35,000 nucleotides of DNA from Mesostigma viride. Lineage: Eukaryota; Streptophyta; Mesostigmatophyceae; Mesostigmatales; Mesostigmataceae. The notes under the pieces are model-generated. The model was not told the origin of the DNA. It worked only from the letters and a program-made list of their open reading frames with translations, and made no database searches. Position numbers and translations under genes: made by a program. Positions 14,235-25,926 of this stretch are shown here, piece after piece (within the stretch, counting starts at the first letter, position 1; every line of letters starts with the position of its first letter). The DNA lies in NCBI GenBank assembly GCA_009746045.1, contig RPFO01001375.1, positions 20,001-55,000 of the forward strand, given 5' to 3'.

Positions 14235-17200
14235 TGTGTGTGTGTGTGTGTGTGTGTGTGTTTGTTTTGGGGGGGTGGACGCATGGGGGGGGGCATCCCA
14301 TTGCGATGGGAACCGTCGGATTGGGAACGGGTTGCCTGAGAACAACCACGCGCAGGGTGTTATTAGGCAAGTGATTTATGGTCGCTCCAATGGTTGCGCT
14401 ACCACACTTGGACTTGCGTACATTAAAAAAAGCGCCAATGCCAGTTTCTTCCACTAGTTGACTGTTGTCTGCCCAGCAACTCTGTTCGCAGACTACACAC
14501 AACAATAAACGCACGCACGTAAACACAAGAAACGATCTAGGTGACCGCAGAGCATGGACAGAGTCTGTCTGAATACGATAGATGGAGTCGAAATGTCAGA
14601 TGAATAGAGCACCTATAATCTGGGTCGACGCCCCATTCTATTGCATGTTATTGATGGAGAGATAGGTCCTGGCAAGAGTAAGACTGTTGACTTGCTGGGA
14701 GCAAGGATAGCAGGCAGCCCTGCACAAGAGCAAGCCAGAAACGTGGAACCACCACCCTGTAAACTCTCTCTCTTTTCCTACATCCCAAGTCTCTCCGCAA
14801 CGCCCGCCTGTGCTCCTACTTCATAGGCATCGAGCCTGCCTTAATAACGACGATCCTCTGCTGTGCTTTCGCCACGGTTGCTTGGTCACCAGTGCTACCG
14901 TTCATACCACCTCTTGATTTGCCCTCCCTCCCCCACTGGCGAGACCACACGGACCGCCCATCCACCCTGCCCATCAACATTCTTCCTTCCCCCCATTTCC
15001 CCCCTTTTGCCCACCGCCCCTCCCTTATCCTTAGACCCTCACCTATAGAGCCCCGTTCCATTTCCCCCCCTTTTCCTTACTCATGTTCAGTGCGCGTGCG
15101 ATCGCGCAGGCATGCTGCGGGCCCGCGCCGCCGAACGCCGCCAGCACATGCGTGCGCGTGTCGTAGCCCTTCATCTCTGTCAGCTGGCCACCGCAACCGC
15201 GGGGTGTGGCCGGTTTGAGATATCAAAACCACACGACCGAGAGGGGAGTGAAGCTCGGTGTTAGAGGGGGCAACAAGGAGATCATCAGTGACCATCATTG
15301 TGACCATCAAAGTGACCAGCCTTGCGAACATCAAAGTGACCATTGTTGTGAACATCAAAGTGACCATAGTTGTGAACATCATAGTGACCATTGTTGTGAC
15401 CAATATAGTGACCATTATTGTGACCATCACAAATGACCATCTGGTTGGTTGGCAACTTTCCTGCAGAGGTTCTCGGGCCAGGGTGAAGCGTCTATGTCAT
15501 CACCAAGGCCTGGCAGGTGTCGAACCGTGGGCGACTGTATGATATAATCTATGATTGGGATAAATATTTTGTTATACCATGAAAAGAGCTATTTTTGTTT
15601 TCTTCAGGGGCCCCAGGTCGCCATCCCCGCCACTTGCCCCGCGGACGCGGAGCAATGTGGCGGTCTGAACTTAATCAACGGAGCGCCCTACCAGGATTCA
15701 GGCACACCGATGATAATCACCACCAACTTGCCTGCCGGATGGGCCGGCACATCTCTTCGTTGGCGACTTGGATGAAGCCCATGGCCACCTCCTCCACGGT
15801 CATATGCTTGGCTGGCGGACAAAAAAGAAGGGGGGTGGGTGGGGGGGCGGGCGGGCGGGCATGTGGGTGGGTGGGTGGGTGGGTGGGTGGGCGGGTGGGT
15901 GGGTGTGGGTGGGTAGGTGTAGGTGCAGGTGTGTGTGTGTGTGGGGGGGGGGAGTGGGTGAATGGGTGGACAGCAATGGGGTGGGGTGGGGTGGAGGGTG
16001 GGATGGAGGGTGGGGTGGAGGGTGGGGTGGAGGGTGGGGTGGAGGGTGGGGTGGAGGGTGGGGTGGAGGGTGGGGTGGAGGGTGGGGTGGAGGGTGGGGT
16101 GGGTGGGGTGGGCAGGGGGAGGTAGCGAAGGATACCAGCGAAATAAGTGTGAGGAGGTAAGTTGAGCGGGGTCTCTTGATAAGGGGAAATCAAAAGCTCA
16201 CTTTTTGGAACAATGCAGATACTACCATGCCAACCTCCCCCTTGCTTCATGCCACTACGGCTTCTTTGGACCACGAAAATCTTGCAGCAAGGGCCATCAT
16301 GCGAACGACCACGAGGCATCCCCAGTTTGCGCGGGAGTTATGGAGTCATGCATCCTACGAGTTATGGTGTCCCAGCTCGTATGCCTGGACGCCTGTGTGC
16401 ATACCCATCATTCATCATCGCCATGCCATTAACGCCCATCTGTGCAAGCTGTACACCGATTGTATGCCATCCTCATGCTCATAACCGAACCCCTATCATT
16501 GCGTACTCCTATCTAAATTTTGCTCTCGCAAGGCATGCGGACCTCATCAAAGGCTACCCTCATACACTCATCCCTGTTATTGCTTTATGATAGCAGCACA
16601 CTTTACAGCAGCAGCGGCAGCGCTATGTATGTATATAGTGCTGCTGTTAAGCGTGCTATCCTTGCCAGTGCCATGCGCGTACCCGCGTCCCCATCCTTGC
16701 CGCGGCTGAAACGGTTGATCTCGTCCGTCAGCACCTCAAATGCCCGGCGCGTGCCCTCCACATCCAGCGGCTCGTTCTCCTGGGTGGTGGGGATGAGGGG
16801 TGAGGCCGGGGGGGGGGGGCAGGCGCAAGCAATAAAGAAATAAGGCAGAGGCCTGGCCCAGGCGAAGACCCAAGCTCGTCCAACGCTCCCCCTACACTAC
16901 GCAACTCCCCCAGAAACCTACCCCAGGAAAGGTTAAGCCCTAAACCCTTAATCCTAGATGTGGAAGCTATAGCAAAAGAGGTAAAAGAGGATAGCGTGTA
17001 GCGAAGGAGCTAAGCTGACGTGCACAGGACATGTTCATATCTGGGGTTTATCTCGGGTGGACAGTGAGAGTTGGTTCTGAGCTGTCGACTGTGACGGGTC
17101 TGCCATCATGGCCGGTACCTCACCCACGTGGGTACATGCCAGCCATCTGCACATGAGCCGTGGCAAGAGGATCGTGGGCATCCCTCGGCTATAACTTATT

Positions 17201-20200
17201 TGTGCAACTTAAGTAGGTATGATAGACTTCAGTAGGTTACTGGTTGGCTAGCTTACTGGTCGGCTAGGTTACTGGTCGGCTATAACTTATTTGTGCAACT
17301 TTAGTAGGATTGATAGACTTCAGTGGGTTACTGGTTGGCTAGGTTACTGGTCGGCTATAACTTATTTGTGCGACATAAGTAGGATTGATAGACTTCAGTA
17401 GGTTACTGGTTGGGTCAATTTGGCAACATAACACTCTGTGTCGTGCACCTCCCCACACGAAGAGGTGCATGTACAAACAAAACCTGCTCATCAATGAACG
17501 AACGCCCCATGGTGTGATAGACAGGCTATTGACTAGCAAAAAAGCAGTGCCCATGCAACGACCGTGCTGGTACCGTGCTGGAGAGAGCAAGAGCTTGTCT
17601 TCAAAAGACAAGCTCTTGCTCTCTCCAGCAGACTGCGCTGTTACTATTCAAGACGTGGGCTGATGGTACCTTGACTCGAAGCCCGATGTGATGGTGCACT
17701 GTTCCCTTTGTGATACTCTTATGCCAGGAGCGCCTAAAAAGCCGCAAGTAGGATGCTTCAAGCCTTATCAGCCTCACGCAGCAGACTTCTTCTGTCATTT
17801 CCCCCAGTCATCCTGCTCGTGCTCACTTTGCTACCTGGTTAGCCATTACAATAGTATGGCCTTGGTCTCAATATCATACTCAAAACACAGGCCACGGGGC
17901 ATGCCATACTTCTATGAACTCAGAATCGCCGTCTTGAACAAGCATGCCCGAGCCTTCATGGCTACACAAACAAACAAACAAACAAAAAGTCAATGACATT
18001 CACTACGCAAGTGTGAAATAAACACGAGAACGCGGACCCACCTTTGGCCCGAAGATCTTGGGGAAGTAGGAGGGCAGCACGCGCCCCAGCAGCAGGTTGG
18101 CATCCGTCACGGCCAGCACTCCCCCCTTGCGGTAGCACACCGGCCCTGGGTGCGCGCTCACTGAGTCCGGCCCCGTCTGGAGGACACCGCCCAACAGGGA
18201 CCACGCAACCAAGGAGATGCAACCAGGCAAGCGAGACGGTGAAGCCATCAAGAACAAGTGGCGGAGTAAGGCCCCGTCTGGACGCCGCCGCCCAACAGGG
18301 AACACGGAGCCACGGACGAGCACCCCCTTGTCAGCACAAGCCAGAGGTGGGTGCATGCATGGTAAGCAAGACGGTGTAGCCATCAAGAACAAGGAGCGGA
18401 GTCAGGCCCCGTCTGGAGGACGCAGTCCAACGAACAACAGGCAGCGAAAGGGGATGCGGCCAGGTAGGCAAACAGGTGCAGCCAAGGACACATATCCAAG
18501 TCTGGCCCCGTCCATGTAGAACAAATCGTCGAAGAATTATCAGCAAAAGGAGATGATGGAATAAGGATATGCAACCAGGTAAGCAGAGGTACCGACACAG
18601 AAGAAGATGAATTGCCGAAGTGATACGCATCCGCATGCGGAGCACATCGCCGAAGAACGCCCAGCAAAGGGGATACAGCCAAACAGCCGAGAAGCAATAG
18701 CCAAGGAGAGAGTGCTGATGGACTGAGAAAAAGACTAACAGACGAAGCAAAATAGCCACTAGGATAAGTAGCCAAGGGTACCGCAGGGATCGAATAGCCG
18801 AGAATACTTGACCACAAAGAACTAGTACACGAAACTTCTACTTAGCCACAAAGAGATAGCCAAGAAAACATAGCCCAAAAGATGTGGCCAAGAGGTGGCC
18901 ACGTAGAGATCGCCTGGACGAGATAGCCAAGATGAAACAACCAAGGCTACACGAGACGTGGCCAAGGACAAGGCCAAGGATGCAACGCACGACCTGCACT
19001 TATTGTCCCACCAGAGTACATCCATGTAAGCTTACATGCTTTCCATGAGAGAAGCGGGCCAGACATCCCAAGCACCATCCAAAGATACATGGGCCGAGCA
19101 GACCCACAAGAATGAATAGCAAAAAGGAAAAAGTCAAGTCATACTGTGGGCTTGTCCTGCACGGGCACCTGCACTACCAATGGACTTGTCCAGCATGGCC
19201 GCTCAACGCAAGTCCCAGTGAAATTTCAGGGGTAATGACCTCCACGCCATCAGAGGGCCATGAGAAGGAACGCGCATTATCGTTGGCAAGGTGTCATAGT
19301 AGCAACCGTACACCCATTATCACCGAATGCAAAGGACCACCCTGAAAAGACCTATCAAGCCCTATTTAGCCCTATTTAGCCCTGTGAAGCCCTATAAAGC
19401 CCTATTATCCGATACGGCAATCGGTTTAGACAGGGCAATCTCCCTACACGAAGAATCTCTCTGGCCCATTGCAGCGCATGCCGTCCTGCTCACCTTGAAC
19501 ACGCCCGCAAAGAAATGGAGCTTGGAGCCGCCGCCCGCCGCAACGGTGTTGATCTCCAGTTGCGGCGCCTGCCCCGTTGCGGGCACAACAAAGACCGGGC
19601 AAGCACAGCCACATGGGCACGCCAAAGTTACCGGTGCGCCTGGCCGCATGGGTGCGTGCGCACATGTCCCCTTGATAGGAAGCGACAGCGGGGCCAAAAA
19701 GGCCGCAATCTGCCGCTTTACAAGACAGCCCCTACTCAAAATGTGATCGGATTTCAGATTTTTAGACCTTTCAATGAGCTCCAAACGGCCCTGCAATCAG
19801 ACTGGTGCGGTGCATGCACGAACATCCCCCCACCGGCTAGCCCCCAAGAAGGCCAGTCTATGCGAGCCTACCCCCTATGGCAGAACCGCCATCCAAGGCA
19901 GGAGCCCAGAGCCCTCTCGGCCATGGGCCCTGCTCATGAGTCATGTGTGAGGACGTCCAGTGTCGGGGCACCCCACTGCCAACTAGGAATTCCGTGAAAA
20001 CATAAGAGCCGCAGAATTATTACGCCATTAATAATGCCCTTTCCCAATCACCGACTGTGACATCAACTGTACATATGGGTGCCCATTGCGCTTAAGTCGA
20101 CATACAATCACGCGCAGTATAAGGCGTGGCTCGCCTGGAGGATAAATCCTGCATGACGCGGCTTCCCTGGAAGTCACGCGGTGATGTGGCCTATCCGGTA

Positions 20201-23200
20201 CTTGCCATGGACCACCTGCATGGCCTCACCTGGACTTGCCTTACACCTGCATGACGTGGCTCACCTGGATGACCACGCCCGCCGTCTGCGTCTCCAGCGT
20301 CTGCTCCAGCGCACCGGCGTAGCGGCTCACATCGGTGGACGTGCCGCCCATATCGAAACCGATCACCTGGCAGGGACGGGAGGGGAGGGGGTACCAGGGT
20401 CAGCAACGCATGAGGAATCCAAATGGGCCTACAAGTGGGCCAAGATGTGGGCATGAGGGAACGAGGGTACGCTCACAAGGACTGCTCAGCCCAGGCTACG
20501 CCCTTCATCCCAGGAAAGCACGATATTTCTGCTTCCGACAGCAGCCTTGGGCCCTTGACAGCAGACTCCGGCAGCTTGGCTCGCTAGTTGAGACACCTAA
20601 CAAACAAATACAGCGTCGAACTGGATAACTCGCGAACAGAACAAAACCAACACTATTCAGAGAGACTTCAAACACGGCACAAATACAGAGACTGAAACAA
20701 CGCGCCGATTAACGCTGGGGTTTCCTCACCCATCACTACAGCAACAAACAAGAAACACTCCGCGGTTGTCCCAGCGGGTGACGTACCGGCTTCTTGGTAT
20801 CTTTCGCGTACGTCGTCATTGCGTATCCGACCACGCCGCCCGCGGGGCCCGACAGGATGGCCTGGGTCGCACACAGTCAAGTAATATGAGGGTGGCGCAG
20901 AGAATACAGGAACAGGTGATGTGTACTAAAGGCAGTCAAGTCAATCAGGATGGCCTGGGTCACGCAATCCAGCGATCATGAGAGTGACTTAGCGCAGTGG
21001 ACAAGGCGGAGCGCGGCGGAATATCGAGCAGGAAACGCAAACCCATTTCGCAGTGGAGGTCACCAACAACCTTGAGGCAACCCATCTGGAACAGAAGAGT
21101 AACATAGAAGTAACTGCCATCCGATTGAGCGAGTCATTGTCAAAGCCATGGGCCAAGCAAGCATCATTACTACGGTGTATCATGGCTAATTATGAAACAT
21201 TATCGTTAACTATGTTACGTTGTCGTTAAAGAGCGTTCTACTGTTGATACCTGTGGTAAAATGCAGTTAAAGCATAGTTGACGTTTTCCTTCTTTCCATG
21301 ACCAGCAGCAACCGCCTTATGACCTCATATGTAACAATGCCTGGGGGGTACCGCTGCATTTTTCTTTCCACGAGTCTGTGATTGTCGACTGCAAACCAGG
21401 GCGCACCCAACGAAACAGTGATGCCAGGCCCGCGTACGCTCTACATAAGCCAAGCTTACTACCAATGAGAAAGCCAACACAACTCGCTGCAAAATTTAAA
21501 TTACACCGTACACACAAGGAGCTGTGGACCCGGTGCGAACAGTATTGCTTGCACGGCGACCTCCTTGTTTACAGTGCCCACCTCAGTTACAGTGCCCACC
21601 TCCTTCTTTACAATATGCCCCACCTTGAAGCCGCTGAAACGGTCTGCTGGCGTCAGCCCCCCGTCAGAGCGCATGAAGGAGACAGGGACCCTGTGGCTGA
21701 GGCCATCGTCGAAACCTGGGCCACGTTCACACACGCATCATCGTGCAAGCCAGCACTAGAAGCACCGCTAGTTAGTTGGTGCACCACATTTGTGTGGCAA
21801 ACGTCACACACAAAGAGGCAACAGCGATGCTCCATTTTCAGCGCGGCCCTCTGCGGGGAGGGTAACTAGCCTGCAGACACCCCAAGCGCTGTTCGTCTGT
21901 GCCCCTATCTGCCCCTTCTGCCCCTTTCTGCCCCTTCTGCCCCTTTCTGCCCCTTCTGCCTCTTCTGCCCCTTTCTGCCCCTGTCTGCTGCTTTTCAACA
22001 CCGGATGCCTGTGTAGCCGCATCTCGCTCGCCCCACCTCGCCCTCCACCCTGGCATCGCCCTGGGTGTACCTGCAGTGAACCCCTTGAGGTAGTCCTTGA
22101 TCTTGGGCGTGAGGTACGCGTCGACGACCGCGGTGTAGCCTCGTGGCACGATCTTGACCATCGGCGACAGATCGGACGACAGCGAGACATGCTTGAAGCC
22201 CATCTGCTGCGCCAGGTCGCCCACCGCCTGCAGACAAGGGGGGACGCAAGCAGGGGGGAGTTCGAGGAAACGCTTACAGAGGCCGCGACAAGAAGAAATC
22301 GGGAAGATCAGACCGCATACGAAAGGGATTCAGGAACCCGCTGCTGTATTCGACATGAAAGGTTTGGAGGGAAGGGGGGAAGCGGGCAAAAGTCGGCTGA
22401 TGTGTGGCAAACTGCTTTCACCTTACAAGAAATTCTATCAAGGACCCCAGTCAGCGCCTGTTGGAAGCAGCTTCGCACATCACTGACAACTCATCCTTCA
22501 ATAACAAATGAACACGCTCATCACAATCTAGTTCCCCTATTAAAAAATCACGTGAAACCTCGATCTTGTCCACAGATGAACTGTTGAATGTCAGCAAAAA
22601 GTAAATATCACCAAAAACACATACTCCTTGTACTAGCAGACCTGGCCTCCCCGACAGACGTGGCCTCCCCGACAGAACTGGCCTCCCCCACAGACCTGGC
22701 CTCCCCGACAGACCTGGCCTCCCCGACAGACCTGGCCTCCCTGACAGAACTGGCCTACCACACAGACCTGGCCTCCCCGACAGACCTGGCCTCCCCCACA
22801 GGAGGCCTGTCACAGGTATCAGAAACGTTTGGAGAGCGGGCAAGGAGGACACAGCTGCCATGCACGTACAGAGAATCACGGCGCTGCTGCATGATCTATT
22901 TCATCCATGAATTGACTAAAAGTGTACTATGCCTCAGGCCAGCCCCAGGATCCCTACCCAACTCCACCAATGCCAGCATCCCCACCCAGATCCACCCATG
23001 CTGCTGGGTCAGCTTTGAGCTACCTGGGTCGGTGACATCAACTATGCACGACTTTGCCGATGGGAGAACCACCGAAGGGGGCCCACTGAAAACTTACAGC
23101 CCTGACCCATTACCTTACCTTACAGCCTCGACCACCGACCCCCTGACAAACCTAGAAGAACAGCCATCCAGTGTGATAGCTAGCAACCGCTACAGGAAGG

Positions 23201-25889
23201 GAGACAGCTAAAATGTTGAGCACGCCAGCTGTCGCACCTTTTCGTGGTCGGGGAAGGTGTAGGCGTGCATGCAGACGACAGCCAGGCTGCAGATGCCAGC
23301 ATCCAGCAGCTCCTGGTGTACGGACCCCATGCAGGGTGGGTCGCGTGAACAAGGGGGCACGGCCAAGGTAACATAACAAGAGGACATCGCATCCCTTGGG
23401 AGAAGCACCGACAAGAGAATGCAGCCAAGGTCGCGTGAACAAGGGGGCACGGCCAACAATGTACGAAGCAAGACGGCATGGCCAAGGCAGGCAGGTTTAA
23501 CCAAGACGGCACAGCCAAGGTAGCATCGACGGGATGACACGAAGAGCGGCGATGGGGAGGGAACATGGAGGGGAAAAGGGGGGGGTGGGGGGATGGAGGT
23601 CAACAGGCGAGGGGGGGGAACAGGAGGGTACAGGTGGGAATTGAGGGGTTGGTGGAAAGGGATGAAAGGGGGAGGGGGGCCAGGATACGGGAGAATGGAA
23701 GGGAGAAAGGGGAGAACGGGGGAGATGAGATGGCGGAGGAGCAATGAAAATGGGGCTAATCATTCTAACACAAGAATCATAAGAATGACCCTGGACCCAC
23801 CTGCAACTTAGGCCTCAATGCGCCCAAGTCCAACGGTTGCACCACCTCCACCAGCTCTCCTGATATGCCCATCACCACCAAGGGCTTCGGGGCGGATGAG
23901 CTGGCAGCCGATGAGGTGGCAGCCCCGGTGGCAGTCTCTGTCGCAGTGTCTGCGGTGGTGCCAGATGGCAGTATCTTCACGCGTTCTTCGATCTCCACGA
24001 TGCGCTCGTACCTGACAGGGACGTACGCGGGGGTCGAGGTTGGGCGTGGATGACAGATCAGCAGCAGTGTCAGAGCCGACAGAGGGTCTTGAGTATGGGG
24101 AAGAAATGTACAGAGAGAACTGGTCAGAAACTAGAGTAATAGTATTATCGAGGGCAACTGCCGTCGACATCCTTGCATACTTGTTAAGGATGTAACCTTT
24201 GCATAACTACTAAGGAAATCAGCCGTGCGTGTCTACATCTTTGCATAATTGCTAAGGAAATCAGCCGTGCGTGTCTACATCTTTGCATAATTGCTAAGAA
24301 AATCAGCCGTGCGTGTCTACATCTTTGCATAATTGCTAAGAAAATCAGCCGTGCGTGTCTACATTTTGCATAATTGCTAAGGAAATCAGCCGTGCATGTC
24401 TACATTTTGCATAATTGCTAAGGAAATCAGCTGTGCGTGTCTACATCGTTGCATATTTGCTAAGGAAATCAGCCGTGGCGTACCCTCCGTCCTTCACCCA
24501 TGTCTACATGAGCACTTAACCCCACAGGTTTGCATCGGGTGCATACAATCGTCTTCGTTACTGTGGATGGAGACTTGCACACGCAGAGATGGGTGTGCCA
24601 GCTGCCATTGCATGCTGAAGGTGCCAGCTGCCATTGCATGCTGAAGGTGCCAGCTGCCATTGCATGCTGAAGGTGCCAGCTGCCATTGCATGCTTCGACC
24701 CGAAATTACTGTTGTGTCTGGGGACACGAAACTACTGACAAGGACTAGCGGTATTAAGGTGATTCCATGCTTGGCACGGACCCATTTTTTTTAGGGGTGT
24801 AAGACCTAGTTCGAAGGAAGCCCTTCCTCGCTTGGATACTGTATTCCCACCTCACGTCCGGACCCTTCCACGCTTGGCACCAGTTTCAGAATAGGTACCT
24901 CCAAAAGTTCAGATTTGTCCGTACTTTTGGCTGGGCGGTACCAATTTCGGCTTGTCTCACCCTTTTGGGGTGGAGCTGAAATTGGTGTCGTTGCCGAAGT
25001 ACAAGTAGCCCGTAGTAGCTCACAACGCTACGATGGACTGCCCGCGTCCCCGTAACTTTACCCCATAAAGTTAAGGTAATTGGCCGTAGCTGAGCAATTG
25101 GTCTGCGTCCACGGAGGAAAGAGGCGCTACCACGGCAAGTCCGGCCCAATGTCCGCAGTACAGTGACTGGTTAAGTGACCGACGTGCCCGATTAAAGTTG
25201 GGTGCAGGTCATCAAGTGTGGAAGCACCCTTAGTGGCCGCGCATGCCTAACGTACATGGTGCCCGCGCGTGCCTAACGTACACGGTCCCCGCGTGCTTGA
25301 CCTCCAGGTCACACAAGGATAAAACATATTCACCCGCAAACTAGTGGCCGCGCATGCCTAACGTACACGGTCCCCGCGCGCTTGACCTCCAGGTCGAAGA
25401 TGTCTGGCCGTGCCTGCGTGCCGATCTTGAGCAGGTCGCCAAACCCCTGGTGTTCACCGGGAAAAGACGAGAGAAGGGGTTACAGGAAAAAAAAAAGAAA
25501 AAGAAATAGATACCAAGAAGGCGAGAAGAAGGGATTATGATTCAAAAACTAAGAAACAAATAGAGAGCAACGAGGGGAGAAGAAGGGATTATGACTCGAA
25601 AACAAAAAAAGAAATAGAGAGCAAGAAGGGGAGAAGAAGGGATTATGATTCGAAAACAAAAAAAGAAATAGAGAGCAAGAAGGGGAGAAGAAGGGATTAT
25701 GACTCGAAAACAAACCAAAATAAGAGTAACCATGCTAATGATTACTTAAGCTACCAAGAAGTCAATATAGAAACCAAGATTGGCATGGGTGGAACGATCA
25801 ATGGCAAACCTTACCCCGCAAAGAAAAACTTGGTAAGCTGAAACTCACAAGAGGCACCGCGCCGGGGCGTGATGGAGTTGGCAGGGGAT

Positions 25890-25926
<37 letters not shown>

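Noticed and set aside
16930-16955. Plant-type telomere repeat (CCCTAAA)
   Set aside because: Only one to two imperfect units; no array.
17576-17630. Transcription terminator
   Set aside because: The hairpin is mid-intron in a eukaryotic gene, with no T run and no transcript end nearby.
22588-23211. 207-codon frame with DLASPT repeats
   Set aside because: It derives from an 18-bp minisatellite in intron 7; the rest has no recognisable similarity.
24886-25149. 87-codon minus-strand frame in intron 5
   Set aside because: No family recognised, inside an intron of the same strand, and without splice or start support.
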